A stretch of 64,000 nt of DNA from Sphagnum magellanicum. Its lineage: Eukaryota; Streptophyta; Sphagnopsida; Sphagnales; Sphagnaceae. Positions 1 through 11,503 of this stretch are shown here, one piece after another (positions within the stretch are counted from its first letter, which is position 1; every line of letters starts with the position of its first letter). The stretch covers positions 2,501 through 66,500 of the forward strand of contig CM038925.1 in the NCBI GenBank assembly GCA_021904315.1. Reading direction: 5' to 3'. The translations under genes were made by a program, and so were the position numbers. A model generated the notes under the pieces. That model was not told where the DNA came from, ran no database searches, and was given only the letters and a program-made list of their open reading frames with translations.

Positions 1-22
1 AACCCTAAACCCTAAACCCTAG
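1..22. repeat. Telomeric heptamer repeat (CCCTAAA type)
   Basis: The window opens with three tandem CCCTAAA units, the standard land-plant telomere motif read in the orientation expected at the left end of a chromosome. Only three units are present, so this is either the trimmed inner edge of a telomere or an interstitial tract. Similar short tracts recur inside the window (about 1608-1635, 18357-18373, 19784-19803, 46188-46201 and 46611-46632), so the motif alone does not prove a chromosome end. Confidence 0.85.
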
Positions 23-198
23 TCTAATCCCTGGGCTCCCAACTCGACCCTCTACCCCTTTTTTGAGTTGGAAGCCAGGAGCGTGCCACTAAGTCACACT
101 TTTCGCAACTTGACTTCATGAAACCCTCAAGTGGGTTTCACCCCGTGATTTAGGAGCGCGTCATTCAAGTTCCCCCTGTCCTTAGCCACTTCACAATG

Positions 199-880
199 AA
201 AAAAAAAATAAAAAAATAAAAAATCATCCCTTTTCTTTTCCCTTTCCCTTCCTCCTCCCACATGTCAAATGAAGGTAAAAAAAACATTAGCCTCCACCCC
301 CCTCCCCCTTAACAATAAAAAAAGGAAAAAAAAAAATCAACCTACACCCTTTTCTTCCCGTCCCATAATGAATTTGTAAAAAAAAATTACCCCTGGTGAA
401 CCCCTCCCTCGTAAAAAACATTTCTAGAAACCCTAAATGTACCCCTTTCCCCCCTCCTCCTTCCACCTTTTCATACATCTGGGGAAAAAAAAAAATAACT
501 TCCACCCCCCTTTCCTTCAATAGTAAAAAAAATAAGAAAAAAATCAACCTGCACCCTTTCAAGTTCCCCCGTTGCACAATGAATAGAACCCTTCACCCTG
601 GCCCTTCTCAATAGTAAAAAGTAATTGTTGAAAGTTACAACTAGTAAAAAAGTAACAAAAAGTAATAAACTTACCCCTTTCAGCAGTAAAAAGTAACTTA
701 CAAAACTTACGACCAATAAAAAAAGTAACAAAAAGTGAAATAAGTGAACAAAAACAGCCACAACATTACACTAAAACAGCTAGGTACCGCAACGTTTTTT
801 TCCTGGTCAAACAGCCACCAGCCACCGGCATTACACTCGTAATGCCCGGATCATACCTATAGGAAAAGGCATATAAAGAC
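199..880. repeat. Subtelomeric block A, copy 1
   Basis: This C-rich/A-run sequence contains strings such as AGTAAAAAGTAA and AAAAAGTAACAAAAAGTAA and ends with a conserved segment around CATTACACTCGTAATGCCCG and GATCATACCT. The same order of motifs recurs at about 14270-14830, 15640-16110 and 17540-18095. Short reading frames across it are low-complexity and look non-coding. Confidence 0.8.
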
Positions 881-1149
881 ATAATACAATCCATAAAACC
901 AATGTCCACCTTATGGCTTGGTTCACAATGAGAATCAAAACTACATGATGGCCCACTTGGGCATCCCTTTCACCATGAACATGAACTCCCGCATTTGTTT
1001 CACAATGACATCGGCTTGTTGTGGAATCTCCACAATAGCATCACACCCTATGCACTTTCGTCACTTTTTGAGATCCTTAAGCAACTTTGTGGACTACATT
1101 GTACAAACTTGCAAATTCTATGAAAACCAGGAAAAGTCAACCAGGAATT

Positions 1150-1635
1150 GAAAAGTCAAATCCCCCCCATATCTTCCAAATGGTGATACATTAAGGAAAA
1201 TTTTTACATCATTAAAATCAAAACAATTGAAAATGGGGGGGTAGGTCACTTCAAAATCCAAAAAAAAAAGTTACAAGACCTTCGAAATGCCACTTCAACC
1301 CAAAAGCCTTAAAACTTCAATATCTTGCAAACCTTACACTTTTAGGCAAAAACAACTCCGTCACTAGCTTCAAAACACTTGAAAATGGGGGGGTAGGTCA
1401 CTTCAAAACTTTCAAAATTTATAATAATTAACCCTTTATGCCTTCACCTATCCGCCCCCCCTGAAATTTCATACCCCCCATATCTTGCAAATGGTGATAC
1501 TTTAGGTAAAAATAAATACACCATGATGATCAGAACCCTTGAAAATGGGGGGGTAGGTCACCTCAAAACCCCAAAAAAAAAACCCAATTTTGGGGGGAAC
1601 ACTCATGTAACCCTAAACCCTAAACCTTAAACCCC
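1150..1635. repeat. Subtelomeric block B, copy 1, ending in telomere-like motif
   Basis: The block carries the motif CCCCCCATATCTTCCAAATG, then a GATAC-A-TTA segment, then GAAAATGGGGGGGTAGGTCA, repeated at intervals of 100-200 bp (near 1165, 1385, 1475 and 1545). It closes with ACTCATGTAACCCTAAACCC. The same motif order, including the closing ATGTAACC(C/T)TAAAC tract, occurs at 16110-16552, 18095-18375 and 18830-19803. Confidence 0.8.
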
Positions 1636-2095
1636 GTTTTACTGCGCTTTCATTCTCGCTTTACCGCACTTCAACTCCCATTACGCTATTTTATCGCACT
1701 TTAATTCCCACTTTACCTTGCCTCGACTCCCATTCGCCCGAATTACCACACTTTAACTCCCCCTTTACCCCACCTCAACTCCCATTCGCCCAAATTACCG
1801 CACTTTAATTCCCGCTTTAACCCGCTTAAATTCCCATTATCCCGCTTCACTGCGCTTTGACTCCCACTTTACCCTGCCTCAACTCCATAAACCCTACTTT
1901 GCCTCGCTTTACCGCACTTTCACTCTCGCTTTACCTCGCCTCAACTCCCATTTGCCCAAATTACTGCTTTTTATTTCCCGTTTTACCCCGTCTCAACTCT
2001 TATTACCCTGCTTCACCCCTCTTTATCGCGCTGTAGCTTATCGCTTTACCCCCTTTTACCTTGCTTTACCCCCCTTCGCCCTAAATTTTTCTTCC
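1636..2095. repeat. Degenerate ~50-bp tandem array (CTTTA / CTCCC)
   Basis: A degenerate unit of roughly 50 bp is repeated about eight times. It contains GCACTTTAA(T/C)TCCC, then CTTTACC, then GCCTCAACTCCCATTCGCCC, then AAATTACC. No convincing coding sequence is present. From here to 2724 the sequence is C/T-rich (CCTCCTCCTCTTCCTC near 2270) and I see no gene. Confidence 0.65.
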
Positions 2096-2872
2096 TTACA
2101 TTCCTTTACCTCCTCCCCATCTTGCCCCCTTTGCCCTCACCCTCGCCCTCACCCTTTCGCTTACCCTTTCTCTGCCCCGCTCCACCACCCCCGCACTTTT
2201 CCCCCTTTTTATTTCAACAAACAAGGAAATGTGTTTTTCCCTTCTGTAAGTACTTGCAACGAGCTTCCTCCGCCTCCTCCTCTTCCTCTTTCGTAAACAT
2301 ATTCTCTTCATCATCACATGAATTCTCAAGCTAGTTTGCCACTACATTGTAGCTAGACCGCCGCACTCTTTCCTCTTCCCTTCTCTGGGTCCAAAAAAAA
2401 ACCATAAATCTCAGACAGATTCGAACACTGAAAACAAACAAACTTCTCCGCAAAAGGAAGTGAAGTTTCAGCACAACAATTTCCGGATTCTCATGACAGG
2501 CTAAAGTGAGCAGCCCGTCCTTAAAGAAAAAAATGGATACTGTGAAACATTCTTGCACACAACAGTTTCAGCGAAAACTTAGTAGCGCTAGATCACAGAA
2601 GCTCACCGAAAAGCTCATCAAAGACAGCTCCCTGTTTTTTCTTCTCTCTTTCATGTATTTTTCTATTTGGCAATGAGTAGTTTTCTGCACAACCACTTTG
2701 TTGTGGAATTCTTAACGACCATCCATGACGTGCTCCCAAGTCACGGGGTGAAACTCACTTGAGGGTTTCACAGAGTCAAGTTGCGGAAAGTTGAACTTGG
2801 TAACATGCTCCCGGCTTCCAACTCTAGAAAGGGGTAGAAGGTCGAGTTGGGAGCCCCGGGATTAGATTAGGA

Positions 2873-3570
2873 CGAAGGACTAACTTAGCTCATGTGAATC
2901 TGCATCTAATAACCACCCAAATCGAGTTAGTTTAGCATTCGGGACACCTTTTGGTGTTCGGACTTGCCACAGGCATTTGGACATACAAGACTCACCACGG
3001 CCCGGACTCGGGGGAAGCCACCACCTTCCCTCATATAGTATTCTCTGCGGCTGGTCGCGGAGACTACATCCGAATGGCACAAATTCCCAAGACTCCCGAA
3101 ATGGAGTCCCAAAATTGTCCCGGTGGGACTCCCGGAACTTTGAACCGCCATAACTCCCGACTACAAAGTTGGATCGCAACAAGGTCTAAACCAAAGTTGT
3201 AGCCCTTGTCGAGATCTTTTCAACGCCATGTTGCACGCTCAAATCAGACGTCGAAAAGAGGTCGACTCCCGACTTTTAGTGGTCGGGAGTCAAACTACCA
3301 GTTTGATTCCCGGCCTCCCGGCCTTTCTTTTGCCCATAACTTAGGCTGCAGATGTCTGAATTGCCAATGCGAGGGTATTTGCGATATCTACGTTTTAAGA
3401 CCTTTCCAACGACACCAAGAACACCCCAATGCAAGGTGTTTTGGGCCTTGCTGTCGAGCTCTGAACATTCGGGAGTCCCGGAAGACTCCTAACCTCCAAC
3501 TTTTCCAAGTGTTGGGCTTCACCCCCACACTTGGCCAAAGTGGGGTTGCGACAATCCAAGGTTAAGGGAT
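2873..3570. repeat. GC-richer dispersed-repeat-like sequence
   Basis: This segment is more GC-rich than its surroundings and is dominated by repeated GACTCCCG/CGGGAGTC words (near 3085, 3128, 3155, 3265, 3285 and 3472). Phrases such as AAAGTTGTAGCCCTTGTCGA resemble non-coding parts of plant retroelements, but that is recall and not a search result. Reading frames across it show no known domain. Confidence 0.4.
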
Positions 3571-3759
3571 CAGGGTGGAGAAAGTAACCCTTTGAATCTT
3601 ACTCTTGGATAGTTGCATGTGGCCTTCTTGTATGAATTATGAATGCCACCATGGACCACATCTGCTAATTTTATTTTGGGTATGTGTATGGTGGCGATCT
3701 CTTGATTAGTAAAAAGATTGGACGGGTTGTTGGAAACTTGTTGTTTTCCATAGTCTTAA

Positions 3760-5495
3760 GCCCTCTTGTTCTTCTGTCCTGGAAGAAATTGTTTGTTTTA
3801 CGTATTAATAGAGTTATTGATAAAGTCGCCTCGTCTTTGGGCCTCCTTTCACCCCCTGTCCCCTCTTTCTGCAAAGTAATAAAATTTGATTAAATCTCGG
3901 TATGAAATGCTAAAATCAGCATTTATTGCACAATGTTTGAGAGTAATTATAATGATGAATGATGAAACCCCACCAAACTTTCTAAAAAGAAAGCATCCAA
4001 GCAAGGAGGAGAAAAAGAAACAAAGTGCAAAGTGCAAGGACCGTGCGAAAGAACCCCAAAGAGTGAGCCCTGCCGAGGAAAAGGAACCCCTAAGTACCGA
4101 AACTTCCACTGGTGGCATGAAGCATATCAACTAAAGAAAGGGGAGGTAGACCTGATAATTATAATAGTTGTATAGGTAGGAGCGATGAAATATATGTAGC
4201 AATAGTGGAGAGGCACTCACGAAAAAGGAAAGACAGGATGAAACTTAGTTTGTCATCAAAATTGGTGGAAAAACTAGTTTGGGTCCCAATTCTTTGGTTA
4301 TGTAAAATTTTCATTCTTAACTATAGTTTTATGTTTGATGCCCTAGTGTGTCGAAACTGCCCATTCTCGGCCCTAATCATCTGACTTTATGGATAACTTT
4401 ATTATGTCACCGTTTGTAATATGTACCCTCAAATACGCACACGCACCTGTGCATTAGGCACAGGGTTCAAACTAGTTTCTAGTAAGGAAAGCAGGTGCGC
4501 ACTCATCCCTCCACAAAGTCAACCTACATGCCTCCTGGTGAAAAATTCCTAACTTTCTCGACAATAATTACCTAGGGATTTCTAGACCACGTTGGAACTC
4601 TCCGGTGAGGTGCTTGTCCATGCAGTGAGAAACAGGGCTCCATTTTCGTAACTCTCTTACGGATTGCTCCATCATGACTATATCATTCGGTGTGTAACTG
4701 TGATCACATTGGCCTATTGGAAAGAGACCGTTAAAGGATCATGATGGCCATAGTGTGATCCTTGTGGGTGTTCAACAGCACTCCTTCGTTTGATGTGTGA
4801 TGTTCACCAAACTTTTGACAGGACCCAGAGAAAAGAGAAATAGATTAATAACTGCTCATTATAAATGAAATAAAATCACGATACCTCTTGATTTGGAAAT
4901 CGCCATCAGAAGAGTTTATTTTTGTTTTTTAATTTTGGGCGATGCAAAACAAAAGTGGACCTTTCTTCAACCACATAAAGAATTTTATTTTGTGATGAAC
5001 TATGGGGTACTGTACATTAATAAGCAAACCTCATAGTATAATTCATGCAATAGAGTTATCCGTAAAGTAAGACAAACATAGCACCTGAACCCTCAGTTTC
5101 GTCGTACAGAGGGTGAGATTCAAGAAAAACCCGCAAGAAATTACATTAGCATTCAAGGGGAGTTGAAACTTAAAAAACCATCAATTTTGGTGGTAAATTG
5201 AGTTTCGTCCTGTCTTTCCTTTTTCCTGAGCGCCTCCACTGCTGCTACATATATTTTCGCTCCTCTTACCTGTACAACTACTACAATTAGTCCCCAACCT
5301 TGTGCATTAGATGCTGAGTTTCAGCATTTCATTATGAGATTCATTAAAATGTCTTCACTTTGCAAATACGATTGAAAGAGGGGATAGGGGGTGAAAGGAG
5401 GCCGAAAGACAGGGTTACTTTAGGGATGACTCTAATAGATCATGCTTCACAGCAAGCGAGTGGTTATACTCTAGAAAAACAAAAGGACACAAAAT
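3760..5495. mobile_element. Large fold-back (inverted-repeat) element
   Basis: The left arm (about 3760-4275) is the reverse complement of the right arm (about 5160-5495), in the same order over several hundred bases. Matching landmarks are the CCTCCTTTCACCCCCT segment (left ~3842, right ~5385), the GAAATGCTxAxATCAGCAT segment (left ~3904, right ~5315) and AAAAAGGAAAGACAGGA (left ~4223, right ~5210). About 0.9 kb lies between the arms. There is no transposase. The left arm carries an extra ~211 bp (see the separate entry). Confidence 0.7.
3943..4170. mobile_element. ~211-bp insertion in left arm of the fold-back
   Basis: The right arm has one copy of the sequence whose complement is CTAATTGTAGTAGTTGT. 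The left arm has two similar copies, at 3943-3957 and 4154-4170, with about 200 bp between them that the right arm lacks. The extra DNA contains an open, lysine-rich frame (3886-4134, + strand) that I do not recognise. This fits an insertion flanked by a short direct repeat or a local duplication. Confidence 0.45.
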
Positions 5496-5499
5496 TTCC

Positions 5500-6130
5500 A
5501 TTGAGGAGTGGATGGTAGGTGGGTGGGTGAATGACGAGTCACTAGTGTACCTTCCATTGAGGAGTGGATGGTTACTTACTTACCTACAGGACTCATTTTT
5601 TGCTACATGATCCTTTACCAAGGCAAAACTTGTTTACCTGGGTTGCTATGTTCCCTACCTACTTACCTACCGAATATCAACCCACCGGCCCTTTCCTATG
5701 TACAACCCAACAATTGGAACTAGAATCAAAATCTAGATTTTATTTAAAATTAAAAAACCCAAAATCAAAAGATTTTTTCATATTATTTCATAAGAGGCAA
5801 GAATAAGACTTATTTTCCACTACAAGATCCTTTACCAAGGCAAAACTTGTTTACCTGAGTTGTGATCTTTACTATATATTACCTACCTACTATCAACCCC
5901 CTGGCCCTTACCCTATGTACAACCCATCTACATGCATCTACTTACGTGCTTAGGGGCCACCCACTTTCCTACCTACCTACTTACTTACATGACTTATTTT
6001 CTACAGTATAGTTTACCAAGGTGAAACCTATTTAGTTTAGTTGTTGTGTTTTTTCTACATACCTACTAATGACCCACTAGCCCTTACCTACCTACCCAAG
6101 TCAACTAATTACCTACCTAACTCTAGGTAG
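5500..6130. repeat. Three ~200-bp tandem units in CTAC/TTAC-rich DNA
   Basis: Three diverged units start near 5595, 5812 and 5996. Each has CTAC-, then TTTACCAAGG, then AAAC(T/C)T and TTTA, then a CCTACCTAC run, then ACCCACCGGCCC or a variant. The region is rich in CTAC and TTAC tetranucleotides. The opposite-strand motif (GTAG/GTAA) dominates 58960-60600. Confidence 0.6.
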
Positions 6131-8394
6131 AAAGCACATTGTCAAATGCCGGGGCATTTTTAAAAAACAAGAAGTCCACTCTAGCAAGCATTCAGCCTTT
6201 CGAATAGGCCCACCTTTAAATTTTTTTTTTTTTCCCCTTTTTCCCATGATACCTTAAGCGTATCTGACAAGTATCTGAAGGATATCATGGGGAAAAAAAT
6301 GAAATTGAAATTGAAAATAAAATGTTGCTGGTGCTTTAGGCAGGGTAATAATGCACTCAGAGTGAGGCATTTCCAGAAACGAGCACCACTTGACTTTTGC
6401 CTTGGGTGGGCACTTATTTTAGCTATGCCTGCACAATTCCTTGGGGCATTACGCTACAGGTGTTTTCTTTTTGGCCTTGCCTACCAAGGCGAAGGATGTT
6501 GTGTTTAGATTCATTCTAAAGTACATTACCTTAAAGGGATTTTGGACCCTAGGTAATAAATAATAGGTGTATTTTTATATGATGAGTTTTTGAAATATGA
6601 TATTTTGGCTCATATTGAAACTTCAGATTAGTTATAGAGTTTTAATATTATCTTGAAGGATTTTGGTTTCTTTTAGAGGACTTTTTTTTTTGAAGATTAT
6701 ATTTTTTCGTGGTGAAATAATATTTGAGTTTCCATAATTCTTCTTCTTCTGCCTTAAGATAGTTTTTGATGTAAATGGTAAGGTCACAATGTGACACCCC
6801 CCTTGTTGTTAAAGATAGGTGGCCGAGGTTAAACCTAATGTCCATTGAGTTGGGATTCATCCACAACTCAACCACCTAAACCACACGTTGTGGTTTATTG
6901 TTGAGTTAGTAGCTGTTGCTGATTGCCTTTGGCACTTTAGCTTGGAATCGATGTCCTGTAATGTTCCTATAACATTGTATTTCAATAACAAAAATTCCTT
7001 TTAAAAAGACCTACTATGAAATTGTCGCATATAATGAGCAAATATTTTTGGGAAGCTTATTGTTTATTCCAGAGCTTGCATGATTAAAATCTTTCCCTGG
7101 ATATCATATCAAAGATCAATGGATTGGTTTTAGTATTATTTTTTCAAATTTCAATGTTTGTCAAAAGATAATTTCTCCTGGTTTTGGTGCGTTGGAGACT
7201 TGTAGAAAGAGTGCAATCACATTTGAAGAATAACGAATATTTTTATTGATGATAAACAAATGTTAGTAAAACTAGTTGCATATGTTGTTTAATATTTCAT
7301 TATACCGTGCACTTAGAACATTCAAATTCATCAACACATGTTCATTGCAAGAACACACATTTATATTAAATAATGTCAAAGCACTGAAAGCATTATTTTT
7401 AGACTCTACATGAATTTGTTGTGTGTTCATCAATCGTTGACAATCACATCAAAAAGTATAATTCTTTGTCTAACATTTTTGTCTTGAATTTGTTACAAAT
7501 CATGACATAACAATTGTCAATACATGCAAATTTCATATTATCGAATTATATCCATTATAAACAACATCATGGCCCAAAAATCTTTTATAGCAAAGTTGAA
7601 AATTATTATTATAAATATTCATTGTCCTTTTGCCTAATAATGAAAATACCTTCAAAGGTGACAACTTCTCATGGCATAGAGCATATAATGTGCATGAAAA
7701 AATATAGTTTAGTGAATTTTATTTTATTTTTATAATAATGATGCATGTAAAATGAACTAGACAAACATAGAATTTGTCACAAGTTCAAGAATTGACAAAA
7801 ACAAATGACACAAACATGTCTAAATTTCTTCATGGGAATGTTGGGTCTCCACCACAATAAATCACTAATCGAACTAGGTTTGAATTATATAATATTACCA
7901 TTGGGTACATTGTTGTACCTTGTGGGTCTACAACAATTCTCAATTCGAATAATGTTGATGCTTGATGCCCAAGATCAAAAAATTTTTACCCAATAGTTTC
8001 ATTCGATTGTTTCCAATAATGAAAGTAGATTTATATTTTATGATATGTTTATGAGAAAAAAATCCAAATAAACCATTTCACTTTGTTCATTACTAAGGTG
8101 TTGGTGTAAGTAAAACTTTCCCTTCCATTCTTTCGATTCAAGCATTGGTACATTTTTTTAACAAGTACCATCAATCAAAATTTTCAAAAAAAGAAAGCCT
8201 TAGGCATACATTGAAAAAAAAACTTAAAACTAATAGAATCACAATTCCTTCAAATCTTTTTATCCTTCTTAATTTCAAAAATCTACCATGTTTAAGTTCA
8301 AAATAGTTAGACAATTGATTTTTAAATGTGACAAATTATATTAATTGATAGAAGATTGATTGTTGGTTCTGATATGTAACCATGGGTTTCAGAA
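6131..8394. other. AT-rich stretch with no recognised gene
   Basis: I see no supported gene here. A short hairpin-like pair of CCCATGATACCTT and AAGGATATCATGGG lies at 6244-6290 and resembles the CCCATGATACCATC motifs at 54.6-54.9 kb. The longest frames (6287-6508 and 7514-7735) are compositionally simple and lack a domain or splice context. Confidence 0.5.
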
Positions 8395-9270
8395 TAATGG
8401 AAGAACCAATTTTTCCAGATATAATTGCAGCCTTCCAAAAAAATCATAAGAACCGGTCAAATACCCGTTTTACAAACTCTCGGTTCTCTTCCGGGTATTT
8501 CACCAAAAAATTCACCATGGCTTTATTATGAGGGTTTTTCAAATCCACATGCGAAAGTTCTTTAATTTTGATGTTTTTTTCACAAAAGAAAATTAAAGAA
8601 ACCCCCAAAACCAGATGTTCTTTGATTTCTAAATTTTGGAAAAAAAAGAAGAAAAAGAAATAAAAAAGGGACCAGAACCGTAGGTTATTAGGAAAATCAG
8701 ATGAGTGGCCCCCTATATCACAAGAAATCCAGTGTTGGGGTGGTTATTTGATTTTTTTAATAATCTCTGGTTCCGGTTATTTGGAAAATAATAATAATAA
8801 TAATTCCAGAAGAATTCAAGAACATCATCTGGTTGTTACACTTGGTTCTGGGTTTTTCAAAGAACGGGCAGTTTTCACAAAATAGTAGTCAAAGGATGGG
8901 CAGTTGTATAAAAGGTTATTTGACTTGTTTTTGAATGACCATGGTCGTGTGTACTTGAGAACCGGAGGTTATCATTTTCATCTCCCTATACTCGGCAGGA
9001 CAGCACTGTAATAGACCTAACCCCCGCCAACTCTTCGTGGGTTTGGAATAACAGGGACCCGTGGTTCTTTGATTCCGGGTTTTTCTTTTTTGCCCTGCCA
9101 AAGCCCCGGATCCACGGTTCTTTGATTCCAAAAGGTTGAAATAGGAACCGGCGGTTCTTTGATTCCAAAAGGTTGAAATAGGAACCGGCGGTTCTCTTAT
9201 TCCAAAAATAGTTTTTTGTCCGACCAAGGCCGAGGAGGGTCTCTGATTTGAAAATATTTTCATAACTGGT
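8395..9270. repeat. GGTTCC/GGAACC-rich element with 37-bp tandem repeat
   Basis: The segment is rich in GGTTCC, GAACCGG and GGGTATTT motifs on both strands. At 9115-9208 a 37-bp unit beginning CGGTTCTTTGATTCCAAAAG is present in two identical copies (9115-9151 and 9152-9188) and a partial third. Similar GGTTCC-rich sequences occur at 19806-19915 and 28990-29230, which suggests a dispersed non-coding family. The tail (9271-9564) leads into the helicase relic. Confidence 0.5.
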
Positions 9271-9564
9271 TTTTTTGGTGTCGTGGCATCACCCCCGTGG
9301 GTGGGTGCAACTCTGGTTAGAACCTGCAACTGGTTTGATCCGGTTGTTCAGAATAGTTGGGAAAGAAGAGAACTGCCGGGTGCCTTCCTTTTGTTGGTGT
9401 CCCAAATTCTTTCGTTTTGCGGCCTCCCTTTGTTTTCGCACTTGCTCATGGACACAACCAACGGCAACGCTGCGGAGGATGAGGACGACGAGGACAAGCG
9501 ACGGCGGCGGCGGCAGGACCGCGCCCGAGACGACGCTGCTTGTTGATCACAACGGAGAAGAACT

Positions 9565-10990
9565 ATGTCATTGAAGGATTTGAAGGAATCTCTCAAGAGC
9601 TGCAGCACTAGAATTCTCACATGCAGTAGTAGCAGCAGCAGCAACGCAGCACCAACAGTACCAATAGAACTAGCTTCGGGATCAGTTCTTGCTGTTGGTA
9701 GCAGGGCTTCAGTCTCGCAGGAAGTCGATGATTGTAGGTTGACACCCAAGACTAACTTGCGGGATCAATTGGCATTCTCCTTCCAGTCTTTTGAAGGTGA
9801 GAACTCAGGTACTACCAAGCTTCTTCCGCTCACGCGGTTCGTCTCTTGTCCTCCGGCAACGGTTCTCTCGCAGCAGAAAGTTTGCAGTGCAAGGGTAGCT
9901 TTGGAGCCTAGATCCTTCTCCATGGGAAATGTCCCCTCGCCTGCTTTGGATTATTGCCTTCAGCAGCAGCCCTCCAGAGCGAACAAGACACGGGGAAATG
10001 GATTAGGGTTAGGTTTTGATGCGGAAGATGTGAAGCGGAAGAGACGTCAGCTTCCTTCAAGGATTTCGGAGGTCCTGCAAAGGAAAAATGGTGTTGTCGA
10101 AGCGCGACAAATTGGAGAGCAGCGTCCTGAGAGACGCGGGATGCAGCAGGGCTCGGATGATGAAGAGGAAGAGGATGAAGAAATAGGAGGGGAAGAGGAG
10201 GATGTGAAGCGCGACAATGAAGCGGGGCTTTTTATACGGGCAGAGAACAAGGGTTTGTATGAGCCCCTCGTGCTGTGGCCACCACCAGATAGGGCGGCCG
10301 ATGGTGGAAATGAAGTGGTGTAGGTTTCGGCATCTATCCACAGCAGGCTGTTAGAGCATCAAAGAGAGGGTGTGAGATTCCTGTACAAGCTTTATAGAGA
10401 AAATCGTGGTGGCATCCTTGGAGATGACATGTATGTTGTCGTCCTCACATTCTATTCTGTCCTAGTCTAGTTGTTGAGGAGGAAAGGTTCAGCTGTTGCA
10501 ATACACAGTCCAATTGATTTTCAAACAATTCACATCCCTCAATGGCACAATTGACAAAAGCCTCATAGGAGGAAGTGCTATGCATGTGAATTCTGTTAGT
10601 TTTAGTATAGGAGACTTTCAGACCTCATTTATCTCTCATTTGAAGTGCTCACAAGTTTTGAATATTTGACAGGGGTCTGGGAAAGACGATATAGAGCATT
10701 ACACTCCTTGCAGCGCTGTCGCAAATGGATGGAGACTTGGACTGCTTGGGGAGGGGTGGTCATGTTATTTCAGGTTCAAGCATGGTGAGCAAAACAAGGG
10801 GCAGTGGTGTTGAGAATTATATTGGATCATCGTCAAAAGTTTTCTTAATTGTTTGCCCAACTTCTGTGCTTAGAAATTGGGAGCAGGAGTTTCAGGCCTG
10901 GGGCTCCTTTCGTGTGGGCATTTATCATGGAGCACAGAGGGAGGCAGTAATGGCAAAAGCAGAGGTTGGTGATCTTGAGGTTCTTAACCT
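9565..10990 (+). pseudogene. SWI2/CHR9-like Snf2 helicase, 5' two exons only
   Basis: Relatives are Snf2-family ATPases of the SWITCH2/ERCC6L2-like group, nuclear chromatin remodellers with roles in DNA repair. Exon 1 (9565-10430) starts MSLKDLKESLK, like plant SWI2 proteins, has a Ser-rich and an acidic stretch, and reaches RLLEHQREGVRFLYKLY and GDDM. Intron 10431-10672 splices exactly to restore the Walker A segment MGLGKT. Exon 2 continues to about 10990 through FLIVCPTSVLRNWE, EF and YHGAQRE (motif Ia region). Nothing later (DEAH box, helicase C domain) follows. Two in-frame TAG codons interrupt it, at 10321-10323 (family VVQVPAS) and 10692-10694 (family GKTIQ), both where relatives have Gln. 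It is a 5' fragment whose splice sites are sound but whose reading frame is dead. Confidence 0.75.
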
Positions 10991-11150
10991 GTCTCTGAAC
11001 TCGCTGCCTCATGATTAACTGATTATGTTGACATCCATTAGATGATGAAGCTTAATCAAGATATCTATTCCAAAATTTTTTCTTGCTATCTTCCCCAGAT
11101 TTTTGGCAAATTTTCTAACCATATATGCACTGGTGTTGAACTGAATGCAG

Positions 11151-11239
11151 GAACACAACAGGGCAGGAACGATTCCGGAGTCTTATTCCAAGCTACATTC
11201 ATGATTCATCAGTCGCTGCCATAGTGTTTGATGTTGCTA
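11151..11239 (+). pseudogene. Orphan exon of a RabH/Rab6-type small GTPase
   Basis: This 89-bp exon has a good acceptor (AATGCAG) and donor (GTAAGT). It encodes [20 protein letters not shown] and then IVFDVA, the switch II region that distinguishes Rab6/RabH (family [16 protein letters not shown]). The conserved WDTAGQE box reads N-T-T-G-Q-E here: Asp and Ala codons changed to Asn and Thr, both explained by G-to-A changes. Losing that Mg-binding Asp should abolish GTPase function. No exon for the P-loop, NKTD box or prenylated tail is visible nearby, so this is a single captured exon. Confidence 0.75.
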
Positions 11240-11503
11240 GTAAGTGCCTCCTATTTTTTTCTTATCCAGCTTGAATGGTCGAATGCTTTTCTATCGACTC
11301 ATTATGTCCTATTTCCTCTTACTCCAATTCCTCTTGACCACAGGGATAAAGCAAACCTTTAATCTTGAATTGACCATTTTGTGGTCGATCTGGTTACACA
11401 GTGGTCTTTAGTTGCAGATCCAATGGTTGGATCTTCACATGGCCAATACAATAGAAAGTAAGACTTGAAATTATGTATCAAGTATTGCCATCAAATCTAA
11501 AGT

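Larger units (their letters stand above)
18..2872. mobile_element. 2.85-kb unit with ~147-bp terminal inverted repeats
   Basis: The segment 18-164 (starting CCTAGTCTAATCCCTGGGCT) is the reverse complement of 2725-2872 with only scattered mismatches over about 147 bp. Homology stops on the inner side near 164 and 2725. The unit contains block A, block B and a CTTTA/CTCCC array, and no transposase is visible. It could be a non-autonomous DNA transposon with long inverted ends (MULE-like or fold-back) or a subtelomeric rearrangement. The left arm starts directly at the telomeric heptamers. Confidence 0.7.

Noticed and set aside
287-761. Overlapping Phe/Leu-rich frames on both strands
   Set aside because: They come from C-runs and A-runs in subtelomeric block A and change between copies of the block.
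1952-2334. Pro/Ser-rich frames in the CTTTA/CTCCC array
   Set aside because: The translation only reflects the tandem repeat and the following C/T-rich DNA.
2873-3570. LTR retrotransposon
   Set aside because: The words recall plant retroelements, but I see no paired long terminal repeats, primer-binding site or gag/pol frame.
9115-9208. CRISPR-like 37-bp repeats
   Set aside because: The two full copies are head to tail without spacers.
9283-9546. Separate acidic/basic small gene upstream of the helicase relic
   Set aside because: The frame (87 codons, ending in an Arg-rich run) has no family and overlaps others on both strands; it is more likely the 5' UTR region of the captured helicase.
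9565-10694. Reassigned TAG codon (TAG read as Gln) as explanation for the helicase
   Set aside because: The intact genes use normal codes, other relics have TGA and TAA stops, and the helicase lacks its C-terminal half, so decay is the simpler reading.
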